Origin: Polyangiaceae bacterium
GTDB taxonomy: Bacteria > Myxococcota_A > Polyangia > Polyangiales > Polyangiaceae
Assembly (NCBI GenBank): GCA_009780955.1
Contig: WQZB01000027.1
Location: 1 to 53,422, forward strand
Direction of reading: 5' to 3'
DNA: 53,422 nt
The translations under genes were made by a program, and so were the position numbers. The notes beneath the pieces are model-generated. The model was not told the DNA's origin. It did not search any database and worked only from the letters and a program-made list of their open reading frames with translations. This document shows, one piece after another, positions 46,215 through 53,422 of the stretch (position 1 is its first letter; every line of letters starts with the position of its first letter).

Positions 46215-49200
46215 TCAGTGGAAATCTCGGCTTGTGGCCGCCATCTCTGGCAGCTGCGCATCCAGTGACTTCATGCGATCGGCAATAACGTAAATGACAT
46301 TTTCTGGCACCCCTGGCACATTGTCCTGGGCAAGACGTTTCTTGCTCTTGTCGCTGCGCTCGATTTTCCCGTGCACCATGAGAAGGCGGGAGGATTTTGC
46401 TATATTACGATATTTGTCGAAAATGCGCGACCAGAGAAGGAGATTCAAAAATCCGAATTCGTCTTCCATGGTCACGAAAACAACCCCACTTGCCGTGGCC
46501 GGTCGCTGCCGGCAGATGACGAGCCCCGCCACGGTGACGCGCGAACCCGATCGCAGCAAAAGGCAATCGCGTGACGACTTGATTCTGCTCGAAAGCCGAG
46601 CGCGAAGAAGCTTCATGGGATGATCGTGATTTGAGATGCCCGTACGCTCGTAATCGAGAACAAGCTGCTCGGCGCGTGACATCGGCGGAAAGAAGGTGCG
46701 CGGCTCGCTCGTCTCGATGCCGCTCCACATGCCCATGGGCCGCGGCAATGCGGCTTTCCAAATGGCCTCACGCCGCCCACCCGACAGAATATCGAGCGCC
46801 CCTGACTCGGCCAATGCAATAAGTGCTTTTTTGTCGAGGCATACGCGCGCGCTGAGATCTTCGATGCTCAAAAAGAGATGCTCTTGGCGAGCGTTTTCAA
46901 TAGACCGAGAAACCTCCTCGCTGAGACCAAGAACGAGGCGTAGCCCAAGACGAATGGAATCGGATGACGGGCAGGTGCAGTCCCAGCCGCTTTCGTTCAC
47001 GTCGAGCGGCAAGAGCCGAACACCGTGGCGTTGTGCGTCTTGAAGCAACGTGGACGGCGAATAGAAACCCATGGGTTGGCTGTTGACGAGCGCCGCCGCG
47101 AAGGCCGCAGGATGGTGCACCTTGAGCCACGCGCTTGCATAAACCAAAAGCGCAAAGCTTGCTGCATGGCTTTCGGGAAAACCATATTCGCCGAAGCCCT
47201 GAATTTGCTGATACAGACGCTTGCCAAAGGCTTCGGAGATGCCGCGCTCGCGAAAGCCTGAAAGCAAACGCTCGCGATGCATTTCGAGCTTGCCGGTCTT
47301 GCGCCATGCAGCCATGTCGCGACGCAATCGGTCGGCTTCGCCGCCGCTGTAGCCCGCACCCGCAATCGCAATTTGCATGACTTGCTCTTGGAAAAGCGGA
47401 ACACCAAGCGTGCGCTCGAGAATTGGCGCGAGAAGCGGATGGGGCGGGTCAGCCCTTTCTTCGCCCGAGCGGCGCCGCAAGTACGGATGCACCATGCCAC
47501 CCTGAATGGGACCCGGGCGCACAATGGCGACTTGTACGACGAGATCATAAAATTTACGCGGCAAAAGACGCGGGAGCATGGCCATTTGCGCGCGGCTTTC
47601 GATCTGAAAAACGCCGACGCTGTCAGCCTTGCAAAGTGCATCATACACGCAAGGATCTTCCGCTGGAATCGCCGCAAGCCTTTCGATGGCCGATCCGGTA
47701 ACAACGCCCGCCGGTACTTCGGCTAGCCCCTGGACGAGATCGAGGCACTTGCGAACCGCCGTGAGCATTCCGAGACCGAGCACATCGATTTTGAAAAAAC
47801 CAAGCGTGTCGATGTCGTCTTTGTCCCAAGGAATGATTGTTCGATTTTCCATGGTCGCAGGCTCGATGGGCGCGACGGCCGACAAGGGCGAGGCCGAAAG
47901 CACGAAGCCTCCCACGTGAATCGACAAATGCCGTGGGAAACCGGCAATGGCCCGCGCCATCGTGAGCGTTTGGCGCACGCGTGGATCGTGCAAGCTGAGG
48001 CCAATCGTTTTTAGGCGCGATTCGCTCAGGGCCGAAATGCCATCCCACCACGTAACGACACCCGAGAGCCTACCCACCTCATCGAGCGACAAGCCAAAGA
48101 CTTTGCCCACCTCGCGCAGCGCGCTCTTCGATTGGTACGAGATGACTTCGCTTACCATCGCAGCGCGATCGCGCCCGTAAACTTCGTAGATTTCCTGGAT
48201 GATTTCTTCGCGGCGCTCATGCTCGAAGTCCACGTCGATGTCTGGCGGCTCGCGGCGCTCATTCGACAGAAAACGCTCGAAGAGCAAATTCGAACGCGCA
48301 GGATCCACCGCGGTGATGCCAAGGCAATAACAGACAGCGCTGTTTGCGGCACTTCCCCTGCCTTGGCAAAGAATGTCACGATGGCGTGCCATGTCGACAA
48401 TGGCGCGCACCGAAAGGAAGTACGGCGCGACTTCAAGCTTCGTAATGAGCAGAAGTTCTTTTTCGATCTGTGCCGCAACCGACGCGGGCACGCCTTGGGG
48501 GCCATATCGCTCTCGTGCGCCGTCGTAAGTCAGGCGGCGAAGGGCTTCATCCGCCGTTTCGGAGATGCCACCACCACGAAAGTCACGATGCACGAGATCG
48601 GTCAGCTCGTACGGAAATCGGTACGAAAGCTCTTTGATCGAAAATTGGCAACGGTCGGCAATGAATCGCGAGCGCTCAACCCATGCATGGTGCACAGAAA
48701 AGAGCCGCTCGATTTCCTCTTCGCTTTTGAGGTACGCCTCGGCATTGGGCAACAGATGGCGCCCGGCTTCATCAAGCGTTTTGCCTTCGCGAATGCAATG
48801 AAGAACATCGAACATGGACTTGTCTCGTTGGCGAGCAAACAGAACATGGCCTGTGGCGCACACAGCAACGCCCCCATTGCGCTGCGCCTCGAGCGTGCGA
48901 ATCACGCGCGCACGATCTTCACCGTCTTTGTGCAAGAAAATGGCAATGGAAAGACGATGGCCAAAGGCGCGCTTGAGAACATCGATGGGAAGCGTGGCGT
49001 CGGCAAGCGCCCAAAGCCCCTCCGCCTTTTCGCACACCCGAGAAAGTGCAATGCCCGCAAAAGTGTTGCGCGGAAGTTCGTCCTCGTCGAGATGAGCGCG
49101 AGTGCCAGTCTGCTGCGATCTGGGGTGACGCGCATGGCTTTCGGTAAGAATCTCACATAAATTCGTGTATCCTACATGGTTTTCGACGAGCACCGTGAGT

Positions 49201-49499
49201 GTGCTTGCCTTGCCGGACATGCCCTCGTAATCATGGTAATCGTCGTGATCGCCAAGGCCATCGCGTTCAAGCGTGAGCTCGCAACCGACAAGGATACGAA
49301 CGCCGCATTTTTGCCCTTGTTCGTAGGCACGCACAATGCCGTAAAGGCCATCGCGATCGGCAATGGCCATTTCGCTATAACCGAGCGAAGCGGCGCGCGC
49401 GACCATGGTTTCTGGAGATGATGCGCCAGAAAGAAAGCTGAAATTCGTGCGTGCTGTGAGCTCGACGTATCTGGTTCTACGTGACGTTCTGCGTGACAT
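46215..49499 (-). CDS. dnaE2: Error-prone DNA polymerase DnaE2
   Basis: A 1094-residue C-family polymerase used in damage tolerance with ImuA/ImuB. The N-terminal PHP domain starts YVELTARTNFSFLSGASSPE with LGYSEMAIADRDGLYG. The catalytic palm has GRGSAANSAVCYCLGIT and the two Asp of PPDIDVDFEHERREE near residue 418. The C-terminal HhH and OB-fold regions are present (RVTVAGLVICRQRPATASG). ATG 49499 overlaps the imuB stop by one base (TGATG). It is the last gene of imuA-imuB-dnaE2. Confidence 0.96.
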   Translation of the reverse strand: MSRRTSRRTRYVELTARTNFSFLSGASSPETMVARAASLGYSEMAIADRDGLYGIVRAYEQGQKCGVRILVGCELTLERDGLGDHDDYHDYEGMSGKASTLTVLVENHVGYTNLCEILTESHARHPRSQQTGTRAHLDEDELPRNTFAGIALSRVCEKAEGLWALADATLPIDVLKRAFGHRLSIAIFLHKDGEDRARVIRTLEAQRNGGVAVCATGHVLFARQRDKSMFDVLHCIREGKTLDEAGRHLLPNAEAYLKSEEEIERLFSVHHAWVERSRFIADRCQFSIKELSYRFPYELTDLVHRDFRGGGISETADEALRRLTYDGARERYGPQGVPASVAAQIEKELLLITKLEVAPYFLSVRAIVDMARHRDILCQGRGSAANSAVCYCLGITAVDPARSNLLFERFLSNERREPPDIDVDFEHERREEIIQEIYEVYGRDRAAMVSEVISYQSKSALREVGKVFGLSLDEVGRLSGVVTWWDGISALSESRLKTIGLSLHDPRVRQTLTMARAIAGFPRHLSIHVGGFVLSASPLSAVAPIEPATMENRTIIPWDKDDIDTLGFFKIDVLGLGMLTAVRKCLDLVQGLAEVPAGVVTGSAIERLAAIPAEDPCVYDALCKADSVGVFQIESRAQMAMLPRLLPRKFYDLVVQVAIVRPGPIQGGMVHPYLRRRSGEERADPPHPLLAPILERTLGVPLFQEQVMQIAIAGAGYSGGEADRLRRDMAAWRKTGKLEMHRERLLSGFRERGISEAFGKRLYQQIQGFGEYGFPESHAASFALLVYASAWLKVHHPAAFAAALVNSQPMGFYSPSTLLQDAQRHGVRLLPLDVNESGWDCTCPSSDSIRLGLRLVLGLSEEVSRSIENARQEHLFLSIEDLSARVCLDKKALIALAESGALDILSGGRREAIWKAALPRPMGMWSGIETSEPRTFFPPMSRAEQLVLDYERTGISNHDHPMKLLRARLSSRIKSSRDCLLLRSGSRVTVAGLVICRQRPATASGVVFVTMEDEFGFLNLLLWSRIFDKYRNIAKSSRLLMVHGKIERSDKSKKRLAQDNVPGVPENVIYVIADRMKSLDAQLPEMAATSRDFH

Positions 49500-50848
49500 C
49501 AGTCGAACCAACCGCGAATACGTGACAGACCGCTTGCGCGATCGATTTCAACCCACGCAGGCGCCTGTTCTACCCACGCGTACACGTAATCGACGCTCGT
49601 GGCGCGCGGGCGTGGCGCGCGCCACCATTCGACTGACTCGAGGCGTGTGAGCAAGCGAACGATGCGCATGCCACTGCGCGGCATGGCAATGGGCCGGTCG
49701 AGCATGCGAGTGGGCTCGGGAACGCTCGAGAGCATGCGCTTGCGACCGTGGGGCTCGCCCTGGCCAACAGGGACAAAGCGCGATCGATCCTTGGGTTGCC
49801 AGGCGTCGCCAAGGGCAAGCTTTCCCACGGCGAGCAGGCCCAGATCAGCCGCGAGCTCGGCGACCAAACGCGGCAACACGCGCGCAGCTTTGGGGAGCGG
49901 ATCGAAGAGAGAGAGCGCACTTTGCGGCTTGTGTACGAGTAGTGGTGCGCGAAGTTTCGCCGACAGAACGGGCGCGCGAAGTCTGCTTTCGGCCGAGAGC
50001 TGTTCGAGTTTTGGTCGCAGCGCGGAGAGCAGATCAGAGGCGCGCGACAGCGGCGAAGGCAAATCGAGCACGATGATCTCTTCGTGTTTCGAAGCATCTT
50101 CGAGGAGCGCGCGATCGAGCGAGAGTACGAGCTCCAAACGCGATGTAGCCACGGCGCGACTTTCGAGACGTGATGCGAGGCGATCCGTCAGTGTTTTGGT
50201 GACGAACACGAGGGCTTCGGTGTCGGTCACGCCATACTCGAAGGGCACCTCTTCTTCTGGAATGGACGGCGGAACGTACGGCGTGAGCGGCGCGCGATCG
50301 TCGCCTTCGGCAAGCGCGAGAACGACCGCCGCGCGCGCACCAAGCCGTGAGGCGAGCGATGCGCGAGGCAGCGACGTGAGATCGCCCACGCTCCGCACAC
50401 CAAGCTTGTGGAGCCAGCGCACATCGCTTTCGGGCAAAGGCAAAGCGGAGATATTGATGAGAGCCATGGCCTCCGCATTCTTTCCAGGCGGAACAATGCC
50501 AATCTTTGTGAGCGACTGCGCGCACGCCGCAGTGTCTTGCCTGGCTAGTTCGTGAGCCAAAATGGCCGCAACACGCGGCCCATCCGCACAAACAACAGCA
50601 CACGCATGCCCTTGTTCGACCATGGCGTTCGCAAGATGCGTAGCAAGTGCCTGCTCGCCCTGCGCTTGGTTGGGCCCGTAGAGGTGCGCACACCCCGTGA
50701 TATCGACCCAAACGACATTACCGTGCGATGCTCGTTCGCCTTGCTCGAACGCTACGGTGGCACCAAAGCAAAGCGCGATCTCCGCGAGCCGCGCGAGTTC
50801 CCCTTGAACGTCCCGCAATGCCGGCAAGTGGATCGCACAGATTCTCAT
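49499..50848 (-). CDS. imuB: ImuB, Y-family polymerase-like mutasome protein
   Basis: 449 residues. The Y-family fold is recognisable from MRICAIHLPALRDVQ, WVDITGCAHLYGPNQAQGEQ and the helix-hairpin-helix LHKLGVRSVGDLTSLPRASL. The acidic residues needed for polymerisation are mostly missing, as in known ImuB, which acts as a scaffold recruiting DnaE2 to the sliding clamp. The C-terminal WWRAPRPRATSVDYVYAWVE resembles the ImuA-C/DnaE2 interaction region. ATG 50848 overlaps the imuA stop (ATGA). There is no obvious clamp motif. Confidence 0.9.
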   Translation of the reverse strand: MRICAIHLPALRDVQGELARLAEIALCFGATVAFEQGERASHGNVVWVDITGCAHLYGPNQAQGEQALATHLANAMVEQGHACAVVCADGPRVAAILAHELARQDTAACAQSLTKIGIVPPGKNAEAMALINISALPLPESDVRWLHKLGVRSVGDLTSLPRASLASRLGARAAVVLALAEGDDRAPLTPYVPPSIPEEEVPFEYGVTDTEALVFVTKTLTDRLASRLESRAVATSRLELVLSLDRALLEDASKHEEIIVLDLPSPLSRASDLLSALRPKLEQLSAESRLRAPVLSAKLRAPLLVHKPQSALSLFDPLPKAARVLPRLVAELAADLGLLAVGKLALGDAWQPKDRSRFVPVGQGEPHGRKRMLSSVPEPTRMLDRPIAMPRSGMRIVRLLTRLESVEWWRAPRPRATSVDYVYAWVEQAPAWVEIDRASGLSRIRGWFD

Positions 50849-51447
50849 TTGCGTGGAAGAGACACTTTGAGGGAGACGGGCCAGGGTAAGGGGCGCGGGG
50901 TGGATGCATTCGTCAAGAGAAGGAACCTTGTGCCGTTCTCTTCCGAAGCGAGTGCGAGCTTGCGCACGATGACCGAACCATCGACACGCGGACGACGTCG
51001 ACTGCCAACCGTGAGGTTGCCAGAAAGGCCTGAGTGCGCATCAACGACGACGAGATCGAACGCGCCCGAGATTGCGATCTTCACGACGGTGCGCGCGAGC
51101 GACGCCGGATCGGGCCGGATGACGAGAAGCCGATCGAGATCGACCCGAGCTTGAGCAACCGAAGGCGCGTAAAGCGATGGCGCATTGGTTGGATTCACCC
51201 ATGCGCACCACGCCCGCGCGTTGTTTTCGTGCACATCGCGCGCCGCCCGGAGGGCAATGGTGGTTGCGCCGCCGCGCATAGCACCCGCCACGCCCTGGAT
51301 GCCACTCATGGGCGCGGCGAGCTCGACGACGCCGCGAGGCCCTGGCAGCGACGCGACCCCCCGCATGACGCCGAGCCGAGCGAAGTCGTGTGCGAGATCA
51401 GAAAAATCACGCAATTTTGAGGCATGAGCAGCATTCATACTGAACAT
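50845..51447 (-). CDS. imuA: ImuA-like RecA-fold protein
   Basis: About 200 residues. It is identified mainly by context: it is directly upstream of imuB and dnaE2 with ATGA coupling. The RecA-like core has VVELAAPMSGIQGVAGAM in the position of a Walker A loop, but without a GKT/S, so ATP binding is doubtful. Walker B-like AFDLVVVDAHS follows. The start is uncertain: ATG 51447 or 51438 both lie in the LexA-type box, and ATG 51366 is another choice. There is no Shine-Dalgarno, so the mRNA may be leaderless. Confidence 0.75.
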   Translation of the reverse strand: MFSMNAAHASKLRDFSDLAHDFARLGVMRGVASLPGPRGVVELAAPMSGIQGVAGAMRGGATTIALRAARDVHENNARAWCAWVNPTNAPSLYAPSVAQARVDLDRLLVIRPDPASLARTVVKIAISGAFDLVVVDAHSGLSGNLTVGSRRRPRVDGSVIVRKLALASEENGTRFLLLTNASTPRPLPWPVSLKVSLPRK

Positions 51448-51458
51448 AATATCAGTAT
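51437..51458. promoter_or_regulatory. LexA-type SOS box
   Basis: ATACTGA-N8-TCAGTAT is a perfect 7-bp palindrome that contains CTG (51440-51442), exactly ten bases, and CAG (51453-51455), the E. coli-type LexA consensus. It overlaps the start of imuA and lies 38 bases upstream of divergent larE. LexA control of imuA-imuB-dnaE2 is established in other bacteria. Confidence 0.8.
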
Positions 51459-51496
51459 TTTCTGCCGACGCAAGACCGCGTGCTACACAGCGAGCC

Positions 51497-52378
51497 ATGT
51501 ACGTTCGCAACGTTCGCATCGAGATGCCCGATGATCCAGCGCTCGCGCGCCTCGCCACCATTTTGCGCAGCATGGGTTCGGTGCTCGTTTGCTATTCGGG
51601 CGGCATTGATAGCGCTTTCGTACTTGCGGTCGCCCACCGCGTGCTCGGCGACAAGTGCGTTGCCATGACCGCGGTAAGCCCAAGCCTCGCGTCGTTCGAG
51701 CGCGAACAAGCCATTGCCATCGCCCGTCAGATCGGCGTACGCCACGAGCTCGTCGAGTCACGCGAAATCGACGACGACAATTATGCAAAGAACGACATCG
51801 ATCGCTGCTTTCATTGCAAAAGCGAGCTTTATCGCGAAGCCTTGAAAAGAAAGATGGAGTGGGGGCTCGCCGAAGTCGTAAGCGGCACGAACATCGACGA
51901 TCTCGGCGATTATCGCCCAGGCCTCGATGCCGCAAAAAAGGCCGGTGCGCGCAGTCCTCTCGTGGAAGCCGGGCTCGGCAAGTCCGAGGTGCGTCGACTC
52001 GCACAGCTTCTTGGCATGCCCATCTGGGATAAACCCGCTGCGGCATGCTTATCGAGCCGTTTACCCTATGGAACTAGGGTGACACGCGAGCGACTCAATC
52101 AGATTGATGCGCTCGAAAAAGCCATTCACGATCTTGGAATTCGCCAGGCGCGCGTGCGCTGGCACACACTTGAAGCCACCAGCCATACCCTCGAAAGTGC
52201 CATGGCACGCATCGAAGTTGCACAGACCGAAATGACGAAAGCGTTCGAGATGCGTGAGGCAATCGTGGCGACCGCAAAGCGTCTCGGCTTCTCGTACGTC
52301 ACACTCGACCTCGCGGGCTACCGCACTGGCAGCCACAACGAGGTGCTTAGAGACCGCCGCGCGCTCCCCGTGATTTAG
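51497..52378 (+). CDS. larE: LarE-like ATP-dependent sulfur transferase
   Basis: A 293-residue PP-loop protein. The ATP motif is SGGIDS (34-39). The sacrificial Cys of LarE is matched by Cys184 in AACLSSRLPYGTRVT. An additional pair, Cys104 and Cys107 (RCFHCKSELY), makes three cysteines as in the 4Fe-4S-type LarE described for Thermotoga. LarE converts the larB product during synthesis of the nickel-pincer cofactor. No larB or larC is in the window, so another sulfur-transfer role is possible. The first ATG is at 51497. Confidence 0.85.
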   Translation: MYVRNVRIEMPDDPALARLATILRSMGSVLVCYSGGIDSAFVLAVAHRVLGDKCVAMTAVSPSLASFEREQAIAIARQIGVRHELVESREIDDDNYAKNDIDRCFHCKSELYREALKRKMEWGLAEVVSGTNIDDLGDYRPGLDAAKKAGARSPLVEAGLGKSEVRRLAQLLGMPIWDKPAAACLSSRLPYGTRVTRERLNQIDALEKAIHDLGIRQARVRWHTLEATSHTLESAMARIEVAQTEMTKAFEMREAIVATAKRLGFSYVTLDLAGYRTGSHNEVLRDRRALPVI

Positions 52379-52407
52379 ATCGCTGCGGTACTCTGTGGAC
52401 GAGGTAA

Positions 52408-52423
52408 CGGAACACGCTTTGCA
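52408..52423 (+). promoter_or_regulatory. Sigma-54-type promoter of the second lipoprotein gene
   Basis: CGGAACACGCTTTGCA has GG (52409-52410), ten bases, and GC (52421-52422), the RpoN spacing, with TTTGCA at the -12 box. A start about 12 bases downstream would give a leader of about 13 bases holding GGAGGGG. The same block, with only a few changes, precedes the gene at 22719-24440. Confidence 0.6.
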
Positions 52424-52446
52424 CCTCAACCAGGCGGAGGGGTCCA

Positions 52447-53422
52447 ATGAAAGGCCGTATTGCATTCGCACCGGTGCTCGTCGCCGCGTTGATTTATGCG
52501 TGTTCGTCGAATTCGACGAATGGAGGGAACAGCGGAGGAAATGCTTCGATGACATTTGCCATTGCGGGTGGCGATTTTGCAGGCAATTCCGTCCGCATCT
52601 GCGGCTCGCGCACCGCGCCCGATCCGCAGTACCGATGCATCGCGTCGCTGACACCTAACCCAGAGGATGAATGCCCCTGTTTCAACTTCAGTGCGGATGG
52701 CAGTCTGGTAGAGAGCAATGGAGCACCCGTCGTGATCTCGGACCTCTGCCCCTCCGCGGACACGCCGCCCGCGAATTGGAATTTCACCTATGAGCTCTTC
52801 TCAGAACCCGATTGCGAGGGGACGCAGATCAACGACGGGACACACAACTTCACCTGCTACGACTCCACCGACATTGCATCGCGGGCCTTCCCGAACCAGT
52901 CCGCCGAGGATGTTCTGAATTCGGGTCTGAATACCAACCATATCGTCTGCGCCACGGAGAATGCTTCCAAGCAGTGGAACTTCACGAACTGCGCAACGAC
53001 CACGACACCCGCCGATATAGCCGCGGGCGCATCTCGCTACGACTGCGGATGCACCCCTGCTGCAGGCACATGCGACTGCGGGGCTGGTGGTGTCACCGAA
53101 ACGGACTTGGAAGATGGCTGCGCGTTCGATCCCGCGACATGCGAAATCGTATGCACCTCCTCACCCGTGTTACCGCAGGGGGCCTGCTTGGCGGCAAGCG
53201 CACTGTCCATCCTCGTCAGCGGCAGGAACGTCACCGCGTATGTCCCTCACAATAGCTGGAGCGGGATCATTTCGCCGAACGAAGGTCCGGATGTTTCGCT
53301 TGTCAACCTCGAGGGCACGAGCGTCACGCCAACCCGCATTCCAACCAACGGGCTGGTCGTTTCTTGTGCCTCGAACTCGGTCACCGGGCAAACCGTGTGC
53401 GTCGACAAAACTAGCACCGAAG
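52447..53422 (+). CDS. Lipoprotein paralogous to the VWA lipoprotein (truncated by window)
   Basis: 325 residues before the right edge; no stop is seen. The first 240 or so residues match the N-terminal module of the 22719 gene almost throughout (MKGRIAFAPVLVAALIYACS; RICGSRTAPDPQYRCIAS). After the shared CT pair (VCTS against LCTV) the sequences diverge completely: here ASALSILVSGRNVTAYVPHN and later CASNSVTGQTVCVDK appear, with no VWA domain so far. It is a lipoprotein (lipobox LIYAC, Cys19). The C-terminal function is unknown. Confidence 0.85.
   Translation, partial: MKGRIAFAPVLVAALIYACSSNSTNGGNSGGNASMTFAIAGGDFAGNSVRICGSRTAPDPQYRCIASLTPNPEDECPCFNFSADGSLVESNGAPVVISDLCPSADTPPANWNFTYELFSEPDCEGTQINDGTHNFTCYDSTDIASRAFPNQSAEDVLNSGLNTNHIVCATENASKQWNFTNCATTTTPADIAAGASRYDCGCTPAAGTCDCGAGGVTETDLEDGCAFDPATCEIVCTSSPVLPQGACLAASALSILVSGRNVTAYVPHNSWSGIISPNEGPDVSLVNLEGTSVTPTRIPTNGLVVSCASNSVTGQTVCVDKTSTE

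Overview
The window is GC-rich DNA from what looks like a myxobacterium-like member of the Myxococcota (inference). The reasons are three Hanks-type Ser/Thr kinases, several Cys-rich or von Willebrand lipoproteins, a Gram-negative tripartite efflux system, and an imuA-imuB-dnaE2 mutagenesis cassette. It contains no prophage, CRISPR array, transposase or obvious genomic island. Coding density is high and most genes are housekeeping.

Layout. 175-4234 (minus): the translation/PRPP block prs-rplY-pth-rpsF-rpsR-rplI. 4471-6784 (plus): an RlmI-like rRNA methyltransferase and an alpha/beta hydrolase. 6927-12448 (minus): a TolC-MacA-MacB export operon ending in a small methyltransferase. 12605-16994 (plus): two kinases, an SDR enzyme and an expansin-like lipoprotein. 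17118-18046 (minus): a Cys-rich lipoprotein, a coiled-coil protein and tRNA-Val(CAC). 18136-21914 (minus): a tight operon of a RodZ-like HTH membrane protein, recO, DUF971, murJ and engB. 22093-28489: hisB, a VWA lipoprotein, a methyltransferase, a zinc alcohol dehydrogenase, an aldo/keto reductase and an unknown helical protein. 28534-34026: a kinase, trpS, thiC, a lipoprotein and bioB. 34118-36940: two divergent glycosyltransferases. 37027-42626: pyruvate dehydrogenase E1-alpha, E1-beta and E2, then a SUMF1-like lipoprotein and a phosphoesterase. 42800-46076 (minus): a cold-shock protein, SpoVR and YeaH/YhbH. 46215-51447 (minus): imuA-imuB-dnaE2 behind a LexA-type box. 51497-53422 (plus): larE and the start of a paralogue of the VWA lipoprotein.

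The most unusual content is between the genes. Family 1 is a 121-bp element with 21-bp terminal inverted repeats that should fold into one long hairpin. It is present in full five times (one copy enlarged to 168 bp), once as a 36-bp end-to-end deletion product, and three times as single ends. It sits almost always at gene 3' ends, and its ends overlap or supply the stop codon. Family 2 is a set of composite hairpins with a constant GTAGGGGC...GCCCCTAC clamp, a constant linker and exchangeable inner stems. It occurs at four loci, also at gene ends. Together these families mark about fifteen gene termini.

Other regulatory signals read from the sequence are: two nearly identical sigma-54-type promoters (GG-N10-GC) in front of two paralogous lipoprotein genes 28 kb apart in opposite orientation; a perfect CTG-N10-CAG LexA-type operator at the imuA/larE divergence; and a 13-bp hairpin that buries the Shine-Dalgarno sequence of the aldo/keto reductase. 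All calls come from reading the sequence; no database search was run.
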